DNA of 64,000 nucleotides from an uncultured Eggerthellaceae bacterium (GTDB taxonomy: Bacteria; Actinomycetota; Coriobacteriia; Coriobacteriales; Eggerthellaceae), in NCBI GenBank assembly GCA_905234785.1, contig CAJOIP010000002.1:1-64000 (forward strand). Direction: 5' to 3'. Positions within the stretch are counted from its first letter, which is position 1. The number at the start of each line of letters is the position of its first letter. The notes beneath the pieces were generated by a model. That model searched no databases, had not been told where the DNA came from, and saw nothing but the letters and a program-made list of their open reading frames with translations. The position numbers and the translations under genes were made by a program. This document shows, in pieces, positions 31,216-40,687 of this stretch.

Positions 31216-31689
31216 ATGGACGAAACTGGAGTTTTGGGTCTGCTCGACGAGCTCTCCATCCTGCTCGAAGATTCTAAGCCGGTCGGGTTCGGCCGTAACA
31301 ACAATTTGCGCCAGGTCGACATCGCCGCCGCGTTCGAGATCATGGACGACATCCGCGACACGTTCCCGAGCGAGTTCGCCCAGGCGCGCCAGATCGTGCG
31401 CGAGCGCCAGGGCCTGCTCGACGACGCCGACGCCGAGGCCAACCGCATGGTGGAAGACGCCCGTTCCCAGGCCATGACCATCGCCAGCGAGCAGGAAATC
31501 GTGCGCATCTCCCAGCAGCAGGCCGACCAGATCATGGCCGATGCCCGCGAGCTCGAGCGTCAGACGCGCGCTGGTGCCGAAGATTACGCCGACGAGGTCT
31601 TCAGCCATGTCGAGCAGAGCCTCGACACGCTGCTGAACAACGTGCGCCGCTGCCGCGATCGCCTGAACGCGACGTCGCAGCTCCGCTAA
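31216..31689 (+). CDS. DivIVA/F0-b-like coiled-coil protein
   Basis: A 157-residue, mostly helical protein without an enzymatic motif. Residues ~15-50 contain VGFGRNNNLRQVDIAAAFEI, then a long Ala/Glu/Gln/Arg coiled coil (DADAEANRMVEDARSQAMT, ISQQQADQIMADARELE) like DivIVA or ATP-synthase b-subunit stalks. In actinobacteria such a gene commonly precedes DUF177-rpmF and is labelled 'ATPase' by homology without evidence for ATP hydrolysis. Function unknown; cell-envelope or division scaffolding is a guess. ATG 31216 has GGAAGGA. Confidence 0.75.
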   Translation: MDETGVLGLLDELSILLEDSKPVGFGRNNNLRQVDIAAAFEIMDDIRDTFPSEFAQARQIVRERQGLLDDADAEANRMVEDARSQAMTIASEQEIVRISQQQADQIMADARELERQTRAGAEDYADEVFSHVEQSLDTLLNNVRRCRDRLNATSQLR

Positions 31690-31697
31690 AGTGATTC

Positions 31698-32258
31698 ATG
31701 GCCGACACCATCATCAAGATTCCAGCGGAACTCTTCGCTTTGGCGGAGAGTTCCCATTTTGAGGGCGCATACGACTTGCCCGAGCTTGCAATCGGTCCCG
31801 ACGATTACGTGTTCGACGAGCCCCTCGCCTGGCAGGTCGACATCACGAACACCGGCTCGGCGCTTCTCGTGGAAGGAACTGTCGAGGGCACGGGCACGTG
31901 CGCTTGCTCGCGCTGCCTCGAAGACGTTGCCCACGGTTTCCAAGGTACGGTCGAAGGCTATTTCCTCATCGGCGACGCGTCCGCGGCGCACGACGAAGAC
32001 GACGAGGAAATCGGGGAAGACGAGTTCGAGGTCCTGCCCGACGACCACATGCTCGACCTCGCGCCGCTGTTGCAGGCAGCGCTCGTCATCGACGCGCCCG
32101 ACATGCCCCTGTGCCGTGAAGACTGCGCGGGCCTGTGCCCCCAGTGCGGCGCGAACCTCAACGAAGGCGACTGCGGTTGCGGTGAAGACCCCGAATTGGC
32201 GGCGTTCGAACAAGTCGCCAACCCCTTCTCGGCTCTTGCGGACTTCAAGTTCGAATAA
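31698..32258 (+). CDS. DUF177 (YceD-like) protein
   Basis: YceD/DUF177 family, found next to rpmF across bacteria and in plants linked to 23S rRNA accumulation; its bacterial role is unsettled. The family core GTCACSRCLEDVAHGFQGTV is present. A C-terminal cysteine-rich part (CREDCAGLCPQCGANLNEGD then CGCGED) could bind a metal. Length 186 aa, with an acidic centre (DEDDEEIGEDEFE). It begins 8 bp after the coiled-coil gene and precedes rpmF as expected. Confidence 0.85.
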   Translation: MADTIIKIPAELFALAESSHFEGAYDLPELAIGPDDYVFDEPLAWQVDITNTGSALLVEGTVEGTGTCACSRCLEDVAHGFQGTVEGYFLIGDASAAHDEDDEEIGEDEFEVLPDDHMLDLAPLLQAALVIDAPDMPLCREDCAGLCPQCGANLNEGDCGCGEDPELAAFEQVANPFSALADFKFE

Positions 32259-32295
32259 TCTCTTTGAGAAGTTTTGATGGGGAAGAAATACCTGC

Positions 32296-32324
32296 TTGAA
32301 CAGTGGTGGGCTGTTTGCTACTAT
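32296..32324 (+). promoter_or_regulatory. rpmF promoter TTGAAC-17-TACTAT
   Basis: TTGAAC at 32296-32301 and TACTAT at 32319-32324 with an exact 17-bp spacer. The transcript would start near 32331, leaving a leader of about 60 bases before rpmF. Confidence 0.65.
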
Positions 32325-32392
32325 ACCGTTTTGCGTGTTTGCAACGTGAACGCCGTATTTCGATACGAAAACATAGAAGGAGCTTGAGGAAC

Positions 32393-32572
32393 ATGGCAGT
32401 ACCTAAACAACGAATGGGTCGTATCCGCACTCATACCCGCCGCAGCACCCACGACCGCATCGACGCTCCTGCGCGCAGCGTGTGCCCGCAGTGCGGCGAG
32501 GCGAAGCTTCCGCATCGCGTGTGCCCGAACTGCGGCTACTACAAGAACCGCGAGATCGTCGAGACCGAATAA
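32393..32572 (+). CDS. rpmF: 50S ribosomal protein L32, zinc-ribbon type
   Basis: 59-residue L32 beginning MAVPKQRMGRIRTHTRR. A four-cysteine zinc ribbon (CPQCGE, CPNCGYYKN) identifies the zinc-containing C+ form. ATG 32393 has GGAGCTTGAGGA upstream; the longer track ORF has no family support. A terminator follows directly, so much of the transcription may stop before plsX. Confidence 0.96.
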   Translation: MAVPKQRMGRIRTHTRRSTHDRIDAPARSVCPQCGEAKLPHRVCPNCGYYKNREIVETE

Positions 32573-32595
32573 CGCGACGTTTACAAGGTAAGCCA

Positions 32596-32629
32596 AGAGC
32601 CTTCCGTTTTCGCGGAGGGCTCTTTTATT
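32596..32629 (+). terminator. Rho-independent terminator after rpmF
   Basis: Stem AGAGCCTTCCG / CGGAGGGCTCT (one G-T wobble) followed by TTTTATTA. It lies between rpmF and plsX, so plsX needs readthrough or its own promoter. Confidence 0.85.
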
Positions 32630-32671
32630 AGAATGAAGGCCCCGTCGGGGATTTCAATCGAGGAGGCAGGC

Positions 32672-33661
32672 ATGGCAGATAAAGTCACGATTTCCGTAGA
32701 CGCCCTAGGCGGCGACAACGCGCCCGCCGTGGTGCTCGACGGCGTCGAGCAGGCGCTCGCCGAAGACGGCGACCTGTCTGTCATCCTGTGCGGCCCCGCC
32801 GAGGTCGTCGAGCCGTTCGCCGCGGCGCATGACCGATGCGTCGCACGCGCCACGACCGAGGAGATCTCGATGGCTGAGCATCCGGCCAACGCGGTCCGCA
32901 AGAAGAAGGACTCGTCCATCGTGGTGGGCTGCCGCCTCGTCAAGGAAGGGGAGGCGCAGGGCTTCTTCTCCGCCGGCTCCACGGGCGCTTGCCTTGCTGC
33001 GGGCACGCTCGTCATAGGGCGCATCAAGGGGGTCGCCCGTCCCGCGCTCGCCACGCTCGTTCCGTCGCCGGCGAAGCCCGTCGTGCTGTGCGACGTCGGG
33101 GCCAACGCCGACTGCAAGCCCGAATACCTCGTGCAGTTCGCTGAAATGGCCAGCATCTACGCCCGCAAGATCCTAGGCGTCGCCGACCCCAAGGTCGGCT
33201 TGCTGAACATCGGCGAAGAAGAGGAGAAGGGCTCGCAGTTCGCCCAAGAGGCCCATGCGCTGCTGAAGGAAAAGGTCGCGAATTTCGGCGGAAACGCTGA
33301 AGGACGCGATGTCATGGACGGGCCGTTCGACGTCGTGGTGTGCGACGGCTTCACCGGCAACGTGTGCCTGAAGACCATCGAGGGAACCGCCAAGGTGCTG
33401 TTCGGCGAGCTGAAGTCGGTCATGATGTCGTCGCTCAAGACGAAGCTCGGCGCCATGGCGCTGAAGGGCGGCCTGAAGGAGCTCATGGGCAGGATCGACC
33501 CCGACGCCATGGGCGGCGCGCCGCTTCTGGGCTGCAAAGGCGCCTGCATCGTGGGGCATGGGTCCTCGAACGCGCGGGCAATCAAGAACGGCGTGCTTGC
33601 GTCTGCCGCATACGTGCGCTCGGGCGTTTCTGAAATAATCGCGGAAGCCGTGCAAAAGTAA
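32672..33661 (+). CDS. plsX: Phosphate acyltransferase PlsX
   Basis: Converts acyl-ACP and phosphate to acyl-phosphate, the first step toward phosphatidate with PlsY. Motifs: ISVDALGGDNAP at the N-terminus, VGCRLVKEGEAQGFFSAGST, CDVGANADCKPEYL, VVCDGFTGNVCLK and GCKGACIVGHGSSNARA. From ATG 32672 (GAGGAGGCAGG upstream) 329 aa, a normal length. The usual order rpmF-plsX-acpP-rnc is followed except that acpP is absent between plsX and rnc. Confidence 0.95.
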   Translation: MADKVTISVDALGGDNAPAVVLDGVEQALAEDGDLSVILCGPAEVVEPFAAAHDRCVARATTEEISMAEHPANAVRKKKDSSIVVGCRLVKEGEAQGFFSAGSTGACLAAGTLVIGRIKGVARPALATLVPSPAKPVVLCDVGANADCKPEYLVQFAEMASIYARKILGVADPKVGLLNIGEEEEKGSQFAQEAHALLKEKVANFGGNAEGRDVMDGPFDVVVCDGFTGNVCLKTIEGTAKVLFGELKSVMMSSLKTKLGAMALKGGLKELMGRIDPDAMGGAPLLGCKGACIVGHGSSNARAIKNGVLASAAYVRSGVSEIIAEAVQK

Positions 33662-33827
33662 GACCGCCCCCTCACTTTCAAGTACAATACGAGATTGCGC
33701 TACCGGCATTCCCGGTGGCGTAAGCATGCACGAAATCGCGAGTAGCATGGCCGAAGCGCACGCATGGTGCGCGCCCTTCGTCCAGGTTGATTCGCGAGCA
33801 CTATGCTCGAATCGAGGGTAAGAGAAC
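33662..33827 (+). promoter_or_regulatory. plsX-rnc intergenic leader
   Basis: 166 bp with no ORF; acpP, often found here, is missing. TACAAT at 33683-33688 is a -10 candidate without a good -35. Just before rnc there is a hairpin-capable stretch around GAGCACTATGCTC. It may be a structured 5' leader; in other bacteria RNase III cleaves its own leader. Confidence 0.35.
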
Positions 33828-34742
33828 TTGAACGAAGAACAGCGACAGAAATTCGAGAAGGCCCAGGCCATCATCGGACACGAATTCAAAGACCCGCAGT
33901 ACCTGCTTTCCGCCATCACGCATCCGTCCGCCAACGAGGGCCGTTCCATCAGGTTCTCGTACGAGCGCCTGGAATTCCTCGGCGACAGCGTTTTGGGCGG
34001 CATCGTGGCGTCTGCGGCGTTCAACCGCTTCCATCAGCTCGACGAAGGCGGGCTCACGCGCATCAAGGTGGCGCTCGTGTCGGGCTCGAGCCTGGCCGAC
34101 GTGGCCGCGGGGCTCGGGTTCGCCGACGTCATCGTGTTCGGATCGTCCGAGCAGGGAACGGGTCGGCGCGGCCTGCACTCCGCGCTCGAGAACGTGTACG
34201 AGGCGGTTGTGGCCGCCTTGTACCTCGACGGCGGGCTCGAGGCGGCCGAGCGCTTCGTGGAGAGCACGCTGATCAAGCGCATGTCCATCGACTTGGCGCG
34301 CGAGCCGGAAAACCCCAAGAGCGCGCTGCAGGAAAAGCTGCAGGAAGACGGCATCACCCCCACGTACAAGCTCGTGGAAACGCAGGGCCCGCCGCATGAC
34401 CGCACGTTCGTTGCGCAGGTGTTCGCGGGTGACCAGGGCCTAGCCCAGGGCACGGGCCGCACGAAGAAGGAAGCCGAGAGCCAGGCGGCGAAGAGCACGC
34501 TGGCGCGCCTGGGCGAGTTCTTCGGATTGGGCCTTTCCGACGACGAGCGCCTCGAGCGCGTCACGGCGCAACAGCAGGCCAAGGCCGAGAAGGTCATCTC
34601 GCAGGCCCAGGCCACCATCGACAAGGTTTCCGCGCAGCAGCAGGCCAAGGCCGAGAAGGCCGCGGCACGCGCTGCAGAGCGCATCCAAGCCGAGCGCAAG
34701 AAGTCCGAACGCCGCCAGCGCGGCGCCGACGACGAGGGCTAA
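33828..34742 (+). CDS. rnc: Ribonuclease III with C-terminal coiled-coil extension
   Basis: Double-strand-specific endonuclease for rRNA and mRNA processing. The catalytic signature ERLEFLGDSVLG is at residues 46-57 and the second acidic cluster at ALENVYEAVVAALYLDGG. A dsRNA-binding domain runs from NPKSALQEKLQEDGITPTY to TKKEAESQAAKSTLARL. After it, about 70 residues are unusual for RNase III: an Ala/Lys/Gln coiled coil in which QQQAKAEK occurs twice, ending in a basic tail (ERKKSERRQR). The start is TTG 33828, with TAAGAGAA as a weak ribosome binding site. smc follows after 9 bp, a conserved pair. Confidence 0.94.
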   Translation: MNEEQRQKFEKAQAIIGHEFKDPQYLLSAITHPSANEGRSIRFSYERLEFLGDSVLGGIVASAAFNRFHQLDEGGLTRIKVALVSGSSLADVAAGLGFADVIVFGSSEQGTGRRGLHSALENVYEAVVAALYLDGGLEAAERFVESTLIKRMSIDLAREPENPKSALQEKLQEDGITPTYKLVETQGPPHDRTFVAQVFAGDQGLAQGTGRTKKEAESQAAKSTLARLGEFFGLGLSDDERLERVTAQQQAKAEKVISQAQATIDKVSAQQQAKAEKAAARAAERIQAERKKSERRQRGADDEG

Positions 34743-34751
34743 GGTGGCGCC

Positions 34752-37700
34752 GTGTATCTGAAGTCGCTCGTCCTGAAGGGGTTCAAGTCGTTTGCCGACC
34801 GCAGCGTGCTGTCGCTCGAGCCGGGCATCACGGCCATCGTCGGCCCCAACGGGTCGGGCAAGTCGAACATCTCGGACGCAGTGCTGTGGGTGCTCGGCGA
34901 GCGCAACGCGCGCAACCTGCGCGGGCAGGCCATGGAAGACATCATCTTCTCGGGTTCGGCGGCCCGCAAGGCGGTTTCGGTCGCCGAGGTCGATTTGGTG
35001 CTCGACAACTCGGACCACACGCTGCCGGTGGAATTCGACGAGGTCGTCATAACGCGCCGCATGTTCAGGTCGGGCGAGTCCGAGTACCTCGTGAACGGCG
35101 TGGTGTCGCGGCGCCTCGACGTGCTCGACATCCTGCATGACACCGGTTTGGGAACGGGGACGCACTCGATCATCTCGCAGGGCAGCCTCGATTCCATCTT
35201 GCAATCGAAACCCGAAGACCGCCGCGCGCTCATCGAGGAAGCGGCCGGCGTGCTGAAACACAAGCAGCGCAAGGAGAAATCGGCGCGCAAGTTGGCGACG
35301 ATGGACAACCACCTTGCGCGCGTCCGCGACGTGGCCGGCGAGGTCGCCCGCCAACTCGGGCCCCTCGAGCGCAAGGCGAAGCGCGCCGCAGCCTACCAGG
35401 AAGCGCACGCCTCCCTCATCGAGCTGAAGCTCGCGCTGGCCGTCGACGACCTGCGGAGGCTGCAACGCGAATGGGATGCCGTGTGCGCCGCCGAGCAGCA
35501 GGCCACGGCCGAGATCGAGGCATGCCGCGCGAATGTGACAGCGGCCGAGCAGAAGGTGAACGACCTACAAGAGCTCATCAGGCGCGAATCGGAAGACGCG
35601 GGCGAGTTGTCGCGCAAGCACCGTCGCGCCGAAAACCTCGCCGAGCGGCTCGATAGCGCCGACATGCTCGTGCGCGAGCGCCGCCGTGCGGCAATCGGCT
35701 ACGAAGCCGACATGCGCACGTCGCTCGACGGTTCCCAAACGCGCAGGGCCGATGCGCTGCACGAGCTGGAAAGCGCCCAAGCGCAGCTGGCCGAGGTTTC
35801 CGAGGCATGCGCCCAAGCCGACCGGAAAGCCGGGGCGCTTGCCGAGGAGCGCGCGTCGATCGACGAGAGGCGCCGTGCCGTGGAAGCGCGCGTGGAAGAG
35901 CTCGTTTCCGCCGTGCGCGCCTGCGAGCAAGCTGCTGACGAGGCCAAGAGGAACAAGGCGTTTCTGCAAGAGAGCCTTTCCAACGGCTTGGCGCACGTGA
36001 AGCTCGTGGAAGCGCGAAACGCCGAGCTGAGCGCCGACGTCGAGCGCGCCCGCGAAGAATACGAGAAACGCGCGGCCGAGTCAAAGGCCGCGAAAGACGC
36101 GCTCGACGATTTGGAGAAGCGGGAATCCGCGGCCCAGGAAAACGTGGTGGCGCGGTTTGCGGAACGCGAGCAGGCCCGCGAGGCCCGCGAGCGCGCCGAA
36201 GAGGCCGTGCGCCTCGTGGAATCGGAGATGCGCGTGCTCGAGCAGGCACGCCGTGCCGCAAGCGAAGGCGATCCCGCGCTGGTGTGGCTCATGGACAACG
36301 CCGAGCAATTCGGCGGAACGCCCATCGCGCAAACGATAAAGGCCGCAACGGGCATCGAAGGGCTTGTCGAGCGCCTGTTCGGCGACGACGTCGCAGCCAT
36401 GGCCGTCGAAGACCCGCAGCGCGCCGCCGAAGTCGCGGCCGCCATCATCGGCGGCGGATTGGCCGGCGATGTCACCATGGTCGCGCGTTCGGACGCAGCG
36501 GCCAAACGCGACGTCATCGCCCGGAAGGCGAAGGCGGGGCATCCCCTTGTCGACGACCTTGCGTATTCCGACCAGGCGGCACCCGTCGTCGAGGCGCTTT
36601 TGGGAGACGTCGTCGTGTGCGCGACGCGCGACGAGGCGTTTGCCGCCCATGCAGCCGACGATGCCGGCCTGCGGTTCGTCTCGGTTGACGGGTGCGCCAT
36701 CTGGCCGTCCGGCAAGGTGCGCGTGTACGGCGCCGACGATGCCGGCGACGAGGGCGTGCTCGCACGCGAGAGGCGCATCGACGAATTGAATGAACGCCTT
36801 GCGAAGGCCGTCGACGAGCGCGCTACCGCAACGGGCGTCTCCGAGAAGGCCGAGGAGGCCTATCGGGAAGCGCAAGCCGCCGGCTTGAAGCTCAGCCAGG
36901 AACTTGCCAACGGCAAGGGCGCCTATGCGGCTGCCTCTGCCGAGGAAGAGCGCGCGAAGGCGCGCATGTCGGCGGTCGCGAACGAATTGGAAGACCTGAC
37001 GTACCAGCTCGACACGGCGCGCAAGTCGGTCGAGGACCTCCGCCCCGATTTGGAGGCGTGCACGAAGCAGCTCGAAGAGCACGAGGCCAAGCATGCCGAG
37101 CTCGTGAAAGAGCGCGACGAGCGCACGGGCGAGGCCGAACCGCTTCGCGAGGAAGCGGCCCGCATCGCCGAGCAGCTCGCCGAAGCGAAGCTCGCTGCGG
37201 CCACCTATGCCGAGCGCCGCACGTACGCCGAGCGCATCGTCGTCGCGCGGCAGCGCGATATCGAGACGATCGACGCCGCCGCCGTCGATGCGCGCAGGTC
37301 GCTCGCCGTGAAGGCGGTTGCCGTGCGCCGGGGCGAAGAGCTGCTCGAGCTGTTCGCGCGACTGTCCGCGGGTATGCAGCGCCGCGTGAAGGTGCTCGAC
37401 GAAGCCGTGAGCGCATCTGAATCGTCGACGAGCACGGTTCATTCCGATGCCGCCGAAGCGCGCGACGCCGCCCGCAAGGCGCATGACGACTACGATGCCG
37501 CCAGCGAGAAGGCCACGCAGGTCCGCGTGGAGAAGAGCCGTTTGGAAGTCCAGGTGGAGGCGGCCGTCAACGCCGTCGTCGTCGACCTGAACACGCCGCT
37601 CGACCGCGTGGAAGACCTGCCCGCAATCGAAGACCGCACCGCCGTCGAGGACGAGGTGTTCAAACTGCAGCGCCGCATCAAGTCGATGGGCACCATCAAT

Positions 37701-38300
37701 CCCGATGCGGCCGAGGAATACGCCGCGCTGAAAGAGCGCTACGATTACCTCGCCGGGCAGCTTGCCGACGTCGAGGCTGCGCGCCGGTCGCTCGCCCGCA
37801 TCGTGCGCGTCATCGACAACCGCATGAAAGACGATTTCGCCCGCACGTTCGAAGAGGTCAACGAGAACTTCAACGAGATCTTCGGCGTGCTGTTCCCCGG
37901 CGGTTCGGCGTACCTGTCGCTCGTCGACCCGGACGACATCGACAATTCGGGCGTCGAGGTGACGGCCCAGCCGCGCGGCAAGCGCATCACCAAGATGATG
38001 CTCATGAGCGGCGGCGAGAAGTCGCTCACGGCGCTGGCCCTGCTGTTCGCCGTGTACAAGACGCGCACGACGCCGTTCTACATCCTCGACGAGGTCGAGG
38101 CGGCGCTCGACGACACGAACCTGCGCCGTCTCGTGTCCTACATCGACACGCTGCGCGAAACGACGCAGCTCATCATGATCACGCACCAGAGGCGCACGAT
38201 GGAGATGGCTGACGTGCTGTTCGGCGTTTCCATGCAAGCCGACGGCGTCACGCAAGTCATCAGCCAGAAACTCGAGCGCGCGCTCGAGCACGCGGAGTAG
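34752..38300 (+). CDS. smc: Chromosome segregation ATPase SMC
   Basis: Structural maintenance of chromosomes protein, 1182 aa, an ABC-type ATPase whose long coiled-coil arms organise DNA with ScpAB. Walker A GPNGSGKSN is at residues 31-39. Two coiled-coil arms flank a hinge near residues 510-660 (e.g. TIKAATGIEGLVERLFGDD). The ABC signature LMSGGEKSLTALALLFAVY and Walker B PFYILDEVEAALDDTNLRR are at the C-terminus. GTG start at 34752. It lies between rnc and ftsY, a widespread order. Confidence 0.97.
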   Translation: MYLKSLVLKGFKSFADRSVLSLEPGITAIVGPNGSGKSNISDAVLWVLGERNARNLRGQAMEDIIFSGSAARKAVSVAEVDLVLDNSDHTLPVEFDEVVITRRMFRSGESEYLVNGVVSRRLDVLDILHDTGLGTGTHSIISQGSLDSILQSKPEDRRALIEEAAGVLKHKQRKEKSARKLATMDNHLARVRDVAGEVARQLGPLERKAKRAAAYQEAHASLIELKLALAVDDLRRLQREWDAVCAAEQQATAEIEACRANVTAAEQKVNDLQELIRRESEDAGELSRKHRRAENLAERLDSADMLVRERRRAAIGYEADMRTSLDGSQTRRADALHELESAQAQLAEVSEACAQADRKAGALAEERASIDERRRAVEARVEELVSAVRACEQAADEAKRNKAFLQESLSNGLAHVKLVEARNAELSADVERAREEYEKRAAESKAAKDALDDLEKRESAAQENVVARFAEREQAREARERAEEAVRLVESEMRVLEQARRAASEGDPALVWLMDNAEQFGGTPIAQTIKAATGIEGLVERLFGDDVAAMAVEDPQRAAEVAAAIIGGGLAGDVTMVARSDAAAKRDVIARKAKAGHPLVDDLAYSDQAAPVVEALLGDVVVCATRDEAFAAHAADDAGLRFVSVDGCAIWPSGKVRVYGADDAGDEGVLARERRIDELNERLAKAVDERATATGVSEKAEEAYREAQAAGLKLSQELANGKGAYAAASAEEERAKARMSAVANELEDLTYQLDTARKSVEDLRPDLEACTKQLEEHEAKHAELVKERDERTGEAEPLREEAARIAEQLAEAKLAAATYAERRTYAERIVVARQRDIETIDAAAVDARRSLAVKAVAVRRGEELLELFARLSAGMQRRVKVLDEAVSASESSTSTVHSDAAEARDAARKAHDDYDAASEKATQVRVEKSRLEVQVEAAVNAVVVDLNTPLDRVEDLPAIEDRTAVEDEVFKLQRRIKSMGTINPDAAEEYAALKERYDYLAGQLADVEAARRSLARIVRVIDNRMKDDFARTFEEVNENFNEIFGVLFPGGSAYLSLVDPDDIDNSGVEVTAQPRGKRITKMMLMSGGEKSLTALALLFAVYKTRTTPFYILDEVEAALDDTNLRRLVSYIDTLRETTQLIMITHQRRTMEMADVLFGVSMQADGVTQVISQKLERALEHAE

Positions 38301-38310
38301 AGGAGGGCGC

Positions 38311-39228
38311 ATGGGCCTGTTCAACCGGTTCAAGGAAGGGCTTTCGCGCACGCGCGAAGCGTTCCAGGAAGACGTCAACCTGCTGCTCGATCGCAGCCCC
38401 GACGTCGACGACGAGTTTTGGGACGGTCTCGAAGAGGCGCTCATCATGTCCGACATGGGCGGGTATTCGGCTTCGACCATCGTCGACAAGCTGCGCAGTG
38501 AGGCCACGCGCAAGGGTTACCGTAGCGCGCGCGACGTGCTCGGCGCGCTGAACGATGAAATCGCGGCCGAGTTCGTGGAAGGCGGCGAGGACATCCTCGG
38601 CGGAGCGCCTTCCATCGTGCTGTTCGTCGGCGTGAACGGCTCGGGCAAGACCACGACGACCGGCAAGATCGCGAAAGAGGCGAAGGATGCCGGCCGCACG
38701 GTCATCCTCGGCTGCGGCGACACGTTCCGCGCGGCTGCCATCGAACAACTCGAGGTGTGGTCGAAGCGCGCCGACGTCGAGATCTGCGCACGCGAGCGCG
38801 GAAGCGACCCTGCCAGCGTGTGCTACGAGACGATCGAGCGCGGCGAGGAAATCGGCGCCGACCTCGTGCTCATCGACACCGCTGGGCGTCTTCACACGTC
38901 TGCCGACCTCATGCGCGAGCTCGAGAAGGTGGTCGCCGTCGTGCGCAAACGCGCGAACCTGCCCGTTCACCTCGTGCTCGTCATCGACGCCACGACGGGC
39001 CAAAACGGCCTGCAGCAGGCGCGCGAGTTCAACGACGCGCTCGACTTGGACGGCGTCATCATCACGAAGCTCGACGGCACCGCGAAGGGCGGCATCGCCG
39101 TCGCCGTGGCGCATTACCTGAAGCTGCCCATCATCAAGCTGGGCGTGGGCGAGGGGCTCGAGGACCTGAAGGACTTCGACGCCCGCGAATACGCCGCCAG
39201 CCTCGTCGGCGATTTCGGACAGGAGTAG
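38311..39228 (+). CDS. ftsY: Signal recognition particle receptor FtsY
   Basis: SRP receptor GTPase that docks ribosome-SRP complexes at the membrane. It has only a short N-terminal amphipathic lead (MGLFNRFKEGLSRTREAF) instead of the long acidic A domain of E. coli FtsY, then the NG domain: G1 GVNGSGKTTTTGKIA, DTFRAAAIEQLEVW, DTAGRLHTSADLMREL and TKLDGTAKGG. Length 305 aa. It starts 10 bp after smc and is followed 3 bp later by its partner ffh, so receptor and SRP GTPase are made together. Confidence 0.97.
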   Translation: MGLFNRFKEGLSRTREAFQEDVNLLLDRSPDVDDEFWDGLEEALIMSDMGGYSASTIVDKLRSEATRKGYRSARDVLGALNDEIAAEFVEGGEDILGGAPSIVLFVGVNGSGKTTTTGKIAKEAKDAGRTVILGCGDTFRAAAIEQLEVWSKRADVEICARERGSDPASVCYETIERGEEIGADLVLIDTAGRLHTSADLMRELEKVVAVVRKRANLPVHLVLVIDATTGQNGLQQAREFNDALDLDGVIITKLDGTAKGGIAVAVAHYLKLPIIKLGVGEGLEDLKDFDAREYAASLVGDFGQE

Positions 39229-39231
39229 AAC

Positions 39232-40683
39232 ATGTTCGACAACCTGCAAGACCAACTGCAAGAGGTATTCGACGACCTTAAGGGCAAGGGCCGCCTGACG
39301 GAAGGCGACATCCAGGCCGCGATGCGCCGCGTGCGCATGGCGCTGCTCGAGGCAGACGTCAGCTACAAGGTCGTGAAGTCGTTCGTCACCAAGACGAGCG
39401 AGCGGTGCATGCAAGCCGACGTGCTGGAATCGCTGACGCCCGCCCAAAACGTCATCAAGATCGTGCTCGACGAGCTGACGACCCTGCTCGGCGAGACCGA
39501 CGCGAACATCGAGCTTTCGCCCAACAAGCACCCGAACGTCATCATGCTCGTGGGCCTTCAGGGCTCCGGCAAGACGACGGCTGCGGCCAAGCTCGCCTAC
39601 CTGCTGAAGCGCGAGGGGCACAACCCGCTGCTCGTGGCGTGCGACGTGTACCGTCCCGCCGCGGCCGACCAGCTGCAGACGCTCGGCGGCGAAATCGGCG
39701 TGCGCGTGTACCGCGAGGGCGAGGACAGCAAAGACCCGGTGGCCATCGCGAAGGCCGGCATCCGCAACGCCGTCGACAACCTGTGCGATGTGGCCATCAT
39801 CGACACGGCGGGCCGTTTGCACGTCGACGAGGAGATGATGGAGGAAGCCGAGTCCATCAAGGCGGCGGTCGATCCCGACGAGGTGCTCATGGTGGTCGAC
39901 GCCATGACCGGCCAGGACGTCGTGAACGTGGTCGAGACGTTCAGCCAACGCGTTGAATTCGACGGCGTCATCATGTCGAAGATGGACGGCGATGCCCGCG
40001 GCGGCGGCGCGCTTTCCATCCGCGAGTCCACGGGCAAGCCCATCAAGTTCATCAGCTCGGGCGAGAAGCCCGATTCGCTCGAGGTGTTCCACCCCGACCG
40101 CATGGCGCGCCGCATCCTGGGGATGGGCGACGTCGTCAGCCTCATCGAGAGCGCCGTGAAGGTGCAGCAGGAAGAAGAGGAGCGCGAGGCGAGCGAGCGC
40201 CTGCGGCGCATGGACCTGAACCTCAACGACTTTTTGGACATGAACCGCCAGATCCGCAAGATGGGCGGCGTGGGCAAGCTCGTCAGCGCCTTGCCCGGCG
40301 GCGACAAGATGATGGCGCAAGGCCAGGTCGACGAGCATGCGCTCGACAAGATGGAGACCATCATCAATTCCATGACGAAGACCGAGCGCGAGAAGCCCGA
40401 CATCATCAACGGAAGCCGCCGCGCCCGCATCGCCGCAGGCGCCGGCGTGACGGTTCAGGCCGTGAACCAGCTGCTGAAGCAATACTCCGACACGCGCAAG
40501 CAGGTGAAGAAGATGATGGCCGCCTACGGTTTGGACGAAGTGCCCGTGAAGAAGGGGCGTCCGAAGAAGGGCGGCAACAAGAAGGGCAAGAACAAGAAGC
40601 ATCGCGGCGGGCGCATGGGCATGCCCGGCATGGGCTCCATGAGCATGGCGGACTTGAAGAAGATCCAGGACATGCTGGAATAG
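39232..40683 (+). CDS. ffh: Signal recognition particle protein Ffh
   Basis: SRP54 GTPase binding signal peptides and 4.5S/6S-type SRP RNA. N and G domains: GLQGSGKTTAAAKLAYLL, DVYRPAAADQLQTL, DTAGRLHVDEEMMEE, SKMDGDARGGGALS. The Met-rich M domain from about residue 300 has KMGGVGKLVSALPGGDKMM and INGSRRARIAAGAGVTVQAV (RNA-binding). A basic Gly/Lys linker precedes the end GMGSMSMADLKKIQDMLE. 483 aa. The SRP RNA gene was not found in this window. Confidence 0.97.
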   Translation: MFDNLQDQLQEVFDDLKGKGRLTEGDIQAAMRRVRMALLEADVSYKVVKSFVTKTSERCMQADVLESLTPAQNVIKIVLDELTTLLGETDANIELSPNKHPNVIMLVGLQGSGKTTAAAKLAYLLKREGHNPLLVACDVYRPAAADQLQTLGGEIGVRVYREGEDSKDPVAIAKAGIRNAVDNLCDVAIIDTAGRLHVDEEMMEEAESIKAAVDPDEVLMVVDAMTGQDVVNVVETFSQRVEFDGVIMSKMDGDARGGGALSIRESTGKPIKFISSGEKPDSLEVFHPDRMARRILGMGDVVSLIESAVKVQQEEEEREASERLRRMDLNLNDFLDMNRQIRKMGGVGKLVSALPGGDKMMAQGQVDEHALDKMETIINSMTKTEREKPDIINGSRRARIAAGAGVTVQAVNQLLKQYSDTRKQVKKMMAAYGLDEVPVKKGRPKKGGNKKGKNKKHRGGRMGMPGMGSMSMADLKKIQDMLE

Positions 40684-40687
40684 CGCC

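Noticed and set aside
33662-33827. Search for acpP between plsX and rnc
   Set aside because: The gap is only 166 bp and contains no frame with the acyl-carrier DSL motif.
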